From assembly GCA_001800315.1 (NCBI GenBank), contig MGVE01000016.1, positions 52,444 through 116,443 on the forward strand: a stretch of 64,000 nucleotides of DNA, written 5' to 3'. Shown in pieces: positions 43,087 to 50,914 of this stretch; the stretch's first letter is position 1; each line of letters starts with the position of its first letter. This DNA is from Elusimicrobia bacterium RIFOXYA2_FULL_47_53. Lineage in GTDB: Bacteria; Elusimicrobiota; Endomicrobiia; Endomicrobiales; XYA2-FULL-47-53. Position numbers and translations under genes: made by a program. Under the pieces are notes generated by a model. It saw only the letters and a list, made by a program, of their open reading frames with translations. It did not search any database and was not told the origin of the DNA.

Positions 43087-44301
43087 ATGCTTGAAGACGG
43101 ACGCAAAATATATTCTGTCAGCGAATTAAACCGCGAGATAAAAGCCGTGCTTGAGGATACGCACCCCGACATATGGCTGGAGGGAGAGGTATCCAATTTC
43201 AAGGTTTATTCGTCGGGACATATGTATTTTTCGCTCAAGGATGCCGAGGCCCAGATCAGCGCCGTTATATTCCAGGGCGTTAACCGCTTTTTTAAATTCA
43301 AGCTGGAGGACGGCCTCAAGATTTTAGCCAGGGGCAAGGTCTCGGCCTATCCAAAGCGCGGGGAATATCAGTTAATTATTTCTTCGGCGGAGCCCGCCGG
43401 CAAGGGGGCTCTTCAGCTGGCTTTTGAACAGCTTAAGGCAAAACTTGAAAAAGAAGGGCTTTTTGATAAGGCAAGAAAAAGGCCCATCCCGGCTCTACCC
43501 GGCAAGATCGGGATTGTCACATCCTCCACCGGCGCGGCCATACGCGACATTCTGACAATAATAAACAGGCGCTTCGCCAATGTTGAAATACTTCTCTATC
43601 CCGTCAGAGTGCAGGGCGACGAGGCAAAATTTGACATTGTTGAGGCTATTGAATACTTAAACGCCAGGCACCCCGAGCTGGATGTGCTCTTAGTCGGGCG
43701 GGGCGGCGGATCCTACGAAGATCTTTGGGCTTTTAATGAAGAGATGGTCGCGCGCGCCATCGCCGCCTCAAAAATACCCATAATCTCCTGCGTGGGCCAC
43801 GAGATAGATTTCACCATTGCTGATTTCGTAGCGGATTTAAGGGCTCCCACTCCCTCGGCGGCGGCAGAGCTCGTGGTTAAAAATAAAACCGAACTTGCCG
43901 ACAGGATAAATAAGCTCGGCCAGATGATAACCAATATTATCACTCACAGGCTTTCAAGCCTGGAAGAAAAAATAAAATATTTGTCCCAGAGCAGGGCCTT
44001 GACGCGGCCGCAGGAGATTTTTGAAGAGCGCATACAGGAAGTAGATGACCTTTTTAACAGGCTCAACAACGCTTCAAAACTTAAAGTTGAAAATCTTGAG
44101 AGAGATTTAAAGCTCGCGGGCGAGAAACTTGAGCTTCTCTCTCCGCTCGGGGTGCTGGCCCGCGGATACGCTATAGCGTGGACTCAACCGGCAAACACGA
44201 TAATTAAAAATACCAGCCAGATAAACTTAAAAGATAAAATTCGCTTACGGCTCGGCCACGGAGAACTCACGGCATCCGTGGAGAGCAAAACGGAGAAATG
44301 A
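43087..44301 (+). CDS. xseA: Exodeoxyribonuclease VII large subunit
   Basis: A 404-residue nuclease subunit. An N-terminal OB fold (about 5-100; VSELNREIKAVLE, WLEGEVSNFKVYSSGHMYFSL) is followed by the catalytic domain (VTSSTGAAIRDI, VGRGGGSYEDLWAFNEE, ISCVGHEIDFTIADFVADLRAPTPSAAAE) and a coiled C-terminus with LARGYAI. With XseB it degrades single-stranded DNA to oligonucleotides. The small-subunit gene follows at once. Confidence 0.97.
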   Translation: MLEDGRKIYSVSELNREIKAVLEDTHPDIWLEGEVSNFKVYSSGHMYFSLKDAEAQISAVIFQGVNRFFKFKLEDGLKILARGKVSAYPKRGEYQLIISSAEPAGKGALQLAFEQLKAKLEKEGLFDKARKRPIPALPGKIGIVTSSTGAAIRDILTIINRRFANVEILLYPVRVQGDEAKFDIVEAIEYLNARHPELDVLLVGRGGGSYEDLWAFNEEMVARAIAASKIPIISCVGHEIDFTIADFVADLRAPTPSAAAELVVKNKTELADRINKLGQMITNIITHRLSSLEEKIKYLSQSRALTRPQEIFEERIQEVDDLFNRLNNASKLKVENLERDLKLAGEKLELLSPLGVLARGYAIAWTQPANTIIKNTSQINLKDKIRLRLGHGELTASVESKTEK

Positions 44302-44302
44302 A

Positions 44303-44560
44303 ATGGCCAAAACAATGAAATTTGAAGAAGCCCTGAAAAGACTGGAAGAGATCGTCACTCAGATGGAGAACTCTCAGTCGGACCTGGACAAATCGCTTGA
44401 GCTGTTTGAGGAGGGAGTAAAACTTGTCCGCTTCTGCTCCGGAAAACTTGAGGAATCAAAAAAGAAAATAGAAATTCTCGTTAAAAAAGGGCCGTCCATG
44501 GCGGCCGAACCGTTCTCGGTTGAGGATGAGGACAAAAACACCGGGGAACTTTTCAAATGA
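44303..44560 (+). CDS. xseB: Exodeoxyribonuclease VII small subunit
   Basis: An 85-residue helical protein with the family pattern MKFEEALKRLEEIVTQME, DLDKSLELFEEGVKL and CSGKLEESKKKIEIL. Several copies bind one XseA. It starts one base after the xseA stop, and its stop overlaps the ispA start (ATGA). Confidence 0.96.
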   Translation: MAKTMKFEEALKRLEEIVTQMENSQSDLDKSLELFEEGVKLVRFCSGKLEESKKKIEILVKKGPSMAAEPFSVEDEDKNTGELFK

Positions 44561-45444
44561 CGGATTTTAAAGCTTATCTTTCAAAACGCTCTAAACTTGT
44601 TGAGAAAAATCTAAAGAAGTTTCTGCCCAGAGAGGACAGCCTGCTTATCAGGGCCATGGAATATTCCCTTATGGCCGGCGGCAAACGGCTCAGGCCCGTG
44701 CTTGCCCTTGAGGCCGCCAGGCTCTGCGGGGGAAGTGATTCTGACATAATGCCGGCCGCCTGCGCCCTTGAATATATTCACACTTATTCGCTTATCCACG
44801 ATGATTTGCCGGCTATGGACAACGACGATTTGCGCCGCGGAAAACCTACAAGCCACAGGAAATTCGGGGAGGCGGCCGCGATACTTGCCGGAGACGCTCT
44901 TCTCACGGAAGCTTTTGCTCTGCTTATCACAAGCAGGGCTGACTCATCCGCGAAAACCAGGGCGGTGGGCATACTCGCGTCTAAGGCAGGGGCTCGCGGC
45001 ATGGTTAAAGGCCAGTCGCTTGACACTTTAGAAGGCGGAAAGTGGAACAATAAAAACAAAAAAGTTCTGGCGAAAAGACTTAACCTTATTCATCTGAATA
45101 AAACCGCGGCACTTATAGAGGCAAGCCTGTGTGTCGGCGCTGTGTTGGCCGGAGCCTCCGATAATCAAATGAAGGCTCTTGAAACCTACGGCAGAAATAT
45201 CGGCCTTGCGTTTCAGATTACCGATGACATCCTTGACATTGTGGGAAACAAGAAACTCCTTGGGAAAAAGGGCAGCGACAGGGAAAACGGCAAACTGACT
45301 TATCCGGCGCTTTACGGCCTTGACAAGTCTTATGTCATGGCCCGGAACAATATTTTTAAAGCGAAATCAAGCCTGAAGATTTTCGGCAGGCGAACAGCGT
45401 TTCTGGAATCACTGGCCGATTATATTCTTAGAAGAGAACACTGA
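44557..45444 (+). CDS. ispA: Geranyl/farnesyl diphosphate synthase
   Basis: A 295-residue trans-prenyltransferase that condenses IPP with allylic diphosphates. The first Asp-rich motif is in SLIHDDLPAMDNDDLRRG and the second in FQITDDILDIVG; GGKRLRPVLALEA lies before the first. Two residues separate the Asp groups of the first motif as in the bacterial farnesyl type. Placed between xseB and dxs, it is the usual isoprenoid cluster. Product chain length cannot be fixed by eye. Confidence 0.95.
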   Translation: MTDFKAYLSKRSKLVEKNLKKFLPREDSLLIRAMEYSLMAGGKRLRPVLALEAARLCGGSDSDIMPAACALEYIHTYSLIHDDLPAMDNDDLRRGKPTSHRKFGEAAAILAGDALLTEAFALLITSRADSSAKTRAVGILASKAGARGMVKGQSLDTLEGGKWNNKNKKVLAKRLNLIHLNKTAALIEASLCVGAVLAGASDNQMKALETYGRNIGLAFQITDDILDIVGNKKLLGKKGSDRENGKLTYPALYGLDKSYVMARNNIFKAKSSLKIFGRRTAFLESLADYILRREH

Positions 45445-45485
45445 TAATAAGTTTAAGCCGAAATTATTTTGATTGGAGCAATTAA

Positions 45486-47351
45486 ATGACTGTACTGGAC
45501 ATGATTAACAAACCTAACGACCTGAGAAATATTAAAAGAAGCCTTCTGCCGGATCTCGCCGCTGAAATCCGGGAGAAAATTATCAGTACGGTTTCTAAAA
45601 ACGGAGGCCATCTGGCTCCAAGCCTTGGAACCGTAGAACTGACGATCGCCCTGCATTATGTGTTTGACGCTCCCAAGGACAAGCTGTTATGGGATGTGGG
45701 ACACCAGGCCTATGCCCACAAGATATTAACCGGAAGGAAAGATACATTTGACACCTTAAGAACCTTCGGCGGATTAAGCGGATTCCCTAAAATCTCGGAA
45801 TCGGAATACGACGCTTTCGGCGTCGGGCATTCTTCCACTTCAATTTCCGCTGCCTTGGGCATGGCGGTGGCACGCGACCTCAAACATGAAGACAACAAAG
45901 TGGTCGCTATCATCGGGGACGGTTCTATGACGGGAGGCCTGGCCTTTGAAGGCCTTCAAAACGCGGGGCATCTGGGGTCCGACCTGCTGGTTATATTAAA
46001 CGACAATCAGATGTTCATATCCCACCGCGTCGGAGCTCTTGCCGGGTACCTGACAAAACTCCTGACCGCCGGAACTTTCAAAAAACTTGAAAAAAGAGTG
46101 GAACAGTTTTTCCAGCGCATGCATTTCTGGGGGTCGTCAATTCTGCGCGTTGCCAAAAGGTTTAAGGTTCTGCTTTTTCCCGGCATGCTTTTTGAGGAAA
46201 TGGGGTTTGCCTATGTCGGCCCTGTTGACGGCCATGACATTGAAAGGCTCATTGAAATCTTCAGCAACATTAAAAAACTTAAAGGGCCCGTGCTGCTGCA
46301 TGTAATCACAAAAAAAGGAAAAGGTTATTCACACGCCGAAAAGGAAGCGCCCAAGTTCCACGGTATCGGCAAATTTGATGTGGAAACCGGAGAACCGCTT
46401 TCCACCTCTTCGGTTCCGAGCTACACCGAGGTCTTCAGCGACACTCTTACAAAAATCGCGGAATCCGACGAAAAAATAACAGCCATAACGGCCGCTATGC
46501 CTGAGGGAACCGGCCTTGACACTTTCGCCTCAAAATTTAAAGACAGGTTTTTTGATGTGGGCATCGCGGAAGGCCACGCCATGACATTTGCCGCGGGCCT
46601 TGCCGCTAACGGAATGAAACCGGTCTGCGCCATATACTCCACTTTCGCGCAAAGAGCCCTGGATCAGATGATACACGATGTCGCTTTGCAGAAACTCCCG
46701 GTTGTGCTCGCGCTGGACCGGGCCGGGCTTGTTGGCGAGGACGGCGCCACCCACCACGGAGCCTTTGACCTTTCTTTCACGAGGCTGATACCAAACTACA
46801 TCATAATGGCCCCTTCTGACGAGAACGAGCTAAAGGACATGCTTTACACAGCGGTGAACCTGAACTCTCCGGTAATGCTGCGCTACCCGCGCGGCATCGG
46901 AACCGGCGCAAAGATTGAAAGCGCCATGGTAAAGCTTCCCGTGGGCAAGGCGCGCGTTTTAAGCGAAGGCAGGGATTTTACCATATTTGCCCTCGGCAAT
47001 ATGGTGGGCCCTTCGCTGGAAGCGGCCAAACTGCTGAAACCTCTCGGAATCTCGTGCGGCGTGATAGACATGCGCTTTTTGAAACCTCTTGACGAAAAGA
47101 TCGTACTTGAAACGGCAAAGAAAACAAAAGCGGTGGCCGCGGCCGAGGAAAATTCCCTGCTTGGCGGGCTTAACAGCGCTGTCTGCGAAATTCTGCAGGG
47201 AAGCGGCGTGAGAATGCTTAAGATCGGCCTTCCTGATTCGTTTGTGGAGCATGGCAGCCCCAAAATCTTAAGGGAAAAATACGGCCTTACCGCTGAGAAA
47301 ATAGCCGATAGAATAAAATCATTTATCAATGAATCATCTCCCGCCCACTGA
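45486..47351 (+). CDS. dxs: 1-deoxy-D-xylulose-5-phosphate synthase
   Basis: A 621-residue thiamine-diphosphate enzyme that joins pyruvate and glyceraldehyde-3-phosphate, the first step of the MEP isoprenoid route. It has GHLAPSLGTVELTIALH, VGHQAYAHKILTGR, GDGSMTGG (cofactor binding), a YVGPVDGHD stretch, the pyrimidine-binding EGHAMTFAAGLA and DRAGLVGEDGATHHG. GGAG lies before the ATG. It works with ispA, just upstream. Confidence 0.98.
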   Translation: MTVLDMINKPNDLRNIKRSLLPDLAAEIREKIISTVSKNGGHLAPSLGTVELTIALHYVFDAPKDKLLWDVGHQAYAHKILTGRKDTFDTLRTFGGLSGFPKISESEYDAFGVGHSSTSISAALGMAVARDLKHEDNKVVAIIGDGSMTGGLAFEGLQNAGHLGSDLLVILNDNQMFISHRVGALAGYLTKLLTAGTFKKLEKRVEQFFQRMHFWGSSILRVAKRFKVLLFPGMLFEEMGFAYVGPVDGHDIERLIEIFSNIKKLKGPVLLHVITKKGKGYSHAEKEAPKFHGIGKFDVETGEPLSTSSVPSYTEVFSDTLTKIAESDEKITAITAAMPEGTGLDTFASKFKDRFFDVGIAEGHAMTFAAGLAANGMKPVCAIYSTFAQRALDQMIHDVALQKLPVVLALDRAGLVGEDGATHHGAFDLSFTRLIPNYIIMAPSDENELKDMLYTAVNLNSPVMLRYPRGIGTGAKIESAMVKLPVGKARVLSEGRDFTIFALGNMVGPSLEAAKLLKPLGISCGVIDMRFLKPLDEKIVLETAKKTKAVAAAEENSLLGGLNSAVCEILQGSGVRMLKIGLPDSFVEHGSPKILREKYGLTAEKIADRIKSFINESSPAH

Positions 47352-48085
47352 TGAAGAACAAATTGAGGCTTGACGAGCTTGTGCTAAGAGCGGGTTTTGC
47401 AAAAGACCTGAAGAAGGCGCAGGCTGTTATTATGGCGGGCCTCATATCCTCCGACAAGGGAATACTCAGCAAACCAGGTACAATTATTGACGCGGCTACT
47501 GCGCTAAAACTTAAGGAAATTAACCCCTTTGTTTCAAGGGGAGGCCTTAAGCTCGTTGGCGCGCTTGAGGACCTCTTCATTAACCCCGAGGGCAGGGTCT
47601 GTATGGATATAGGAGCTTCAACGGGCGGATTCACCGATTGCCTGCTGCAAAAAGGCGCCTTAAAGGTTTACGCGGTGGATGTGGGGAAAAACCTGCTGGA
47701 TGAGAAGCTAAAAAACAACCTGAAAGTGCAAAATATTGAAAATGTAAATTTCCGCTATTTTTCTGCTAATTGCTTGAAAGAAAAAGTTGAATTTGTTACA
47801 ATTGACCTGTCTTTTATATCGCTGGAAAAAGTGCTTCCGGCCGTCGTTGACTGCCTGACAGATTACGGAGAGGTCCTGGCTCTGGTAAAACCGCAGTTTG
47901 AAGCCCTTGCCGGAGAAACTGTCCGCGGCGTGGTCAAAGACGATAATATTAGACAAAAGTATATAAATAAAATAAAATCCTTCTCGCTAAAACTCGGTTT
48001 TACTATTTTAGGTGAAACAGCCAGCCGTATAAAGGGCCCTAAGGGCAATGTGGAACATTTTATCTACCTTAAGAAAACAAATTAA
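47351..48085 (+). CDS. tlyA: TlyA family rRNA 2'-O-methyltransferase
   Basis: A 244-residue protein with an N-terminal S4 RNA-binding domain (LRLDELVLRAGFAKDLKKA) and an FtsJ-like methyltransferase domain with the SAM-binding motif MDIGASTGGFTDCLL, the catalytic-region Asp in VTIDLSFISLEKVLP and the Lys in ALVKPQFEA. TlyA methylates 16S and 23S rRNA in mycobacteria and is sometimes called a hemolysin. Its start overlaps the dxs stop by one base, and dxs-tlyA linkage is common. Confidence 0.94.
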   Translation: MKNKLRLDELVLRAGFAKDLKKAQAVIMAGLISSDKGILSKPGTIIDAATALKLKEINPFVSRGGLKLVGALEDLFINPEGRVCMDIGASTGGFTDCLLQKGALKVYAVDVGKNLLDEKLKNNLKVQNIENVNFRYFSANCLKEKVEFVTIDLSFISLEKVLPAVVDCLTDYGEVLALVKPQFEALAGETVRGVVKDDNIRQKYINKIKSFSLKLGFTILGETASRIKGPKGNVEHFIYLKKTN

Positions 48086-49200
48086 TGAATAAAATTCTGC
48101 TCTCAATTTCAGATGAAGAAAACAGGAAAAGGCTTTCCAAGCTTATCTTAAAGTCCGGATACGCTCTTGTTGAGCTCAAATCCAGCGAGGCCTTTTTAGA
48201 AAGCGTCAAAACCAGCGACCCCGACCTTATTGTGGTTGACGGGCGCCTGGTTGAGCAGTTCGGCGAAAAAGTCCGGCAGGACTTTCCGCAAAAACATCTT
48301 ATCGCCTGGATGAACGAGAAGAATTCCCGTCTTGCCGTGCAAATGATCCTTAACGGGGCCTTTGACTGCCTCTCGGCGCCGGTTCAGGAGGAAGAAGTCA
48401 TCGGAGTTCTGGACAGGGCTCTAAACCACATAAATTCCTGCACCGAACCGCTGGTGGAGAAAAAAAAGGTGTTTTCGTTCCTGCCGGTTATCGCGGGTAC
48501 TCTGGCCCTTGCCGCCGCCGTCGCGCTCTATTTCTTTATTTCGTCTTTTCAGGGCGACAAAAGCAAATCATATTCCTTATCTCACCAGAACCCCACAGGT
48601 ATTTTCCGCAGTGAATCGTTTCTGTGGACCGCCGACTGGTATACCCAGAGCGTTTACAACTACAAAATAGGCAAAGAACTAAAATCCAACAGGACATATT
48701 ATTTCCAAAACCTCAACCCAAGCTCCATTGCCTACGCCTCCGGCATGCTCTGGATCGGCGGCACGGACGGGCTCTTAAGAAATTACGAGCTTACAAACGA
48801 CGAACCTATTCTAAAAAATGCCTTTAAACTGCCTTCAAACTCGCCGTCGGCAATTTGTCCGCAGGACGAATACCTGTGGATAGCCGACACGGACGGCGCG
48901 ATTTATCAGCTGTTATTGAAAAAGCCGGAGCAGGTCATAGCCAAATACCAGTATCCCGGTATTATGCCTGTAGGGCTCTTCTGGGACGGAAGAAATTTCT
49001 GGTCGGCTGACGGCAAGGCAGGCAAGATATATAAACACTCCGGCCCGACCGAGTCCTTTAAGATCCTTTCCACATTTTCTCTTTCTGTTGAAGGAGGAGG
49101 AAACCTGGCCGGCATAAGCGGCGACAAACATTTTCTCTGGCTGATTTACAGCGGAGCTCCTTCTAAAATACTGAAATATCCCGTTAAGAACCTTAGATAA
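48085..49200 (+). CDS. Membrane-anchored degenerate receiver with a C-terminal propeller-like domain
   Basis: A 371-residue protein of unrecognised architecture. Residues about 1-120 have the receiver fold with acceptor Asp52 (LIVVDGRL) and SDEEN in the acidic position. The switch Thr is missing (IAWMNEK) and the conserved Lys before Pro is Ala98 (LSAPV), so phosphorylation signalling is doubtful. A single membrane segment follows (about 129-155; FSFLPVIAGTLALAAAVALYF). Residues 170-371 hold repeats such as ESFLWTADW, SGMLWIGGTDG, DEYLWIADTDG, GRNFWSADGKAG and KHFLWLIYSG, typical of a beta-propeller outside the cytoplasm. The start overlaps the tlyA stop by one base. It may link an envelope ligand to a cytoplasmic partner. 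Confidence 0.8.
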   Translation: MNKILLSISDEENRKRLSKLILKSGYALVELKSSEAFLESVKTSDPDLIVVDGRLVEQFGEKVRQDFPQKHLIAWMNEKNSRLAVQMILNGAFDCLSAPVQEEEVIGVLDRALNHINSCTEPLVEKKKVFSFLPVIAGTLALAAAVALYFFISSFQGDKSKSYSLSHQNPTGIFRSESFLWTADWYTQSVYNYKIGKELKSNRTYYFQNLNPSSIAYASGMLWIGGTDGLLRNYELTNDEPILKNAFKLPSNSPSAICPQDEYLWIADTDGAIYQLLLKKPEQVIAKYQYPGIMPVGLFWDGRNFWSADGKAGKIYKHSGPTESFKILSTFSLSVEGGGNLAGISGDKHFLWLIYSGAPSKILKYPVKNLR

Positions 49201-49233
49201 CTGAAGTATACGGACAAATTAAAGAGGTCAAAA

Positions 49234-49599
49234 ATGTCATCTGAATGGCGGCGTAAATACGCGAGAATCTCCTGTTTTCTGCCAACACTGATACGGTTTC
49301 CTCTTGTCTTTGAATATCATTCGGAGAAAGGGCTTTCTGACGGCTGGGGTGTTATTCATGACATCAGCCTCGGCGGAATTAAATTTGAGAGCAGAGAACT
49401 GCTTAATAAGGGACAGAAGGTTTTCATCAGCTTTACGATATCCAATAATTTTATTTTCACGAACGCTCCCGGCATTATAACGAGGATAATAAAAAACGGC
49501 ATATATTACACTTATGGAATCCAATTTGAGTCCCTTGTGGACCAGCAGCATCTGAAAGACGCGCTTGAGGACTATTTCATTACGAACAAGGAAAAATAA
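49234..49599 (+). CDS. PilZ domain protein
   Basis: A 121-residue protein that is a single PilZ domain. The c-di-GMP-binding RxxxR motif lies in WRRKYARISC, and the second motif DxSxxG in HDISLGGIKFES. Later strands include ITRIIKNGIYYTYGIQFE. PilZ proteins bind cyclic di-GMP and often act on motility or polysaccharide export. AGAGG lies before the ATG. It is followed by two HEAT-repeat genes and preceded by the receiver-propeller gene, so these four may form one functional unit. Confidence 0.87.
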   Translation: MSSEWRRKYARISCFLPTLIRFPLVFEYHSEKGLSDGWGVIHDISLGGIKFESRELLNKGQKVFISFTISNNFIFTNAPGIITRIIKNGIYYTYGIQFESLVDQQHLKDALEDYFITNKEK

Positions 49600-49601
49600 C
49601 G

Positions 49602-50279
49602 ATGCAGATAAAAATTCCGAAATTTATGATGAAGAAGGGAGTGGTAATTCGGGTAAACCCTAAACCGCTTGACTCGGCCGCGCCTCAGCAGCCCGAGAAA
49701 CCAAAAACTTCCCAGGAAGATGACCTGCGAAAAAAATCCACCCCTGCCTTAATTGATTCTTTAAACGACAACGATCCATTCATCCGTTCCGTAGCCGCGG
49801 AGGTATTAGGCAGGCTCAAAGAAAAGGTTGCCGTTGATGAGTTGATAGCGGCGCTTAAGGACCATTCCAAGCATGTAAGGGAAAAGGCCGCGATAGCGTT
49901 GGGGCATATCGGAGATAAATCGGCCGTGCCGGCGCTCATAGAATCTTTAAATGACGAATCCGAAGAAGTGCGGGTGACAGTGGCGGGCGTTTTGGGCCAT
50001 TTGCACGATAAAATGGCGGTGCCGGCTCTTATCCAGGCGCTTTCCGATCCGAGCCCTCTTGCCAGGATGAAGGCGGCTATTTCGCTGGGCATAATAAAAG
50101 ATCCGGCAGCCGTAACGCCCCTTTTCAATACTTTGAAAGACGAGAACGAACTGGTCAGAAAATATGCCTGCGAAGCTCTCGGAAATATCGGCAGGCCCGC
50201 CGTTCCGGCTCTTCTGCTGGCCCTCAGGGATGACAGGGTTCGCGCGCATGCCGCCCAGTCACTGATAAAAATAAAATAA
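49602..50279 (+). CDS. HEAT-repeat protein, copy 1
   Basis: A 225-residue protein. After an N-terminal extension of ~45 residues with no signal peptide, it has about five HEAT/PBS-type repeats of ~31 residues (for example PALIDSLNDNDPFIRSVAAE, HSKHVREKAAIALGHIGDKS, DESEEVRVTVAGVLGHLHDK). Such repeats form scaffolds for protein binding; some PBS-type repeats act as lyases, but no lyase context is present. It begins two bases after the PilZ stop and is paralogous to the next gene. Confidence 0.87.
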   Translation: MQIKIPKFMMKKGVVIRVNPKPLDSAAPQQPEKPKTSQEDDLRKKSTPALIDSLNDNDPFIRSVAAEVLGRLKEKVAVDELIAALKDHSKHVREKAAIALGHIGDKSAVPALIESLNDESEEVRVTVAGVLGHLHDKMAVPALIQALSDPSPLARMKAAISLGIIKDPAAVTPLFNTLKDENELVRKYACEALGNIGRPAVPALLLALRDDRVRAHAAQSLIKIK

Positions 50280-50284
50280 TTATT

Positions 50285-50899
50285 ATGCCGATTTCTGGAT
50301 TCTTTTCAAAGTTATTCAACAGCGTGCCATCCGGAGACCTCGCGTCGCCCGGACGGCTTAACGCCTCTTTAGCCGAGGGGATAAAGGATCAGGATGTCCT
50401 TGTCAGAGCCATAAGCATTGAGCTTGCCGGAAAAGTAAAAGACACCTCCCTGGTGCCTTTATTGATTGAGGCGCTTAAGGATCCTTTTCATGTCATCCGC
50501 CAGAAAGCCGCGCAGACGCTCGGCCACATAGGCAGCAGGAAGGCGCTTCCGGCCCTAATTGAAGCCATAGAAGACCCTTCCGACGAAGTTCGCGTGACTG
50601 TCGCCGGTGTACTGGGATATATTAAGGATAAGACCGCGGTTCCGGCGCTTATAGCCGCTCTTTCGGACAAAAACCCTCACGCGCGCATGAAAGCCGCGAT
50701 ATCTTTAGGTTATCTCTGCGACCCAAAAGCCATTGAGCCGCTCGCGAAAACAATGAAGGACGAAAACGAGCTGGTCAGAAAATATGCCTGCGCCGCGCTC
50801 GGGAATTTCGGGCGCAAGGCCGTGCCGGCCCTGCTTGAAGCCATGAAAGAAGAAAAAATGAGAGAGTATGTCAGCGAATCTCTAATGAAAATAAAATGA
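50285..50899 (+). CDS. HEAT-repeat protein, copy 2
   Basis: A 204-residue paralogue of the preceding gene. The last four repeats match it repeat for repeat (DEVRVTVAGVLGYIKDKTAV, then DENELVRKYACAALGNFG), while the first ~30 residues differ. The two genes therefore arose by tandem duplication. It ends 15 bases before leuS. A role with the PilZ protein upstream is a guess from context. Confidence 0.87.
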   Translation: MPISGFFSKLFNSVPSGDLASPGRLNASLAEGIKDQDVLVRAISIELAGKVKDTSLVPLLIEALKDPFHVIRQKAAQTLGHIGSRKALPALIEAIEDPSDEVRVTVAGVLGYIKDKTAVPALIAALSDKNPHARMKAAISLGYLCDPKAIEPLAKTMKDENELVRKYACAALGNFGRKAVPALLEAMKEEKMREYVSESLMKIK

Positions 50900-50914
50900 A
50901 AGGCGAGTAAAAAA

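Noticed and set aside
49602-50899. Phycobilisome lyase function for the HEAT-repeat proteins
   Set aside because: PBS-type repeats are widespread scaffolds and nothing photosynthetic occurs in the window.
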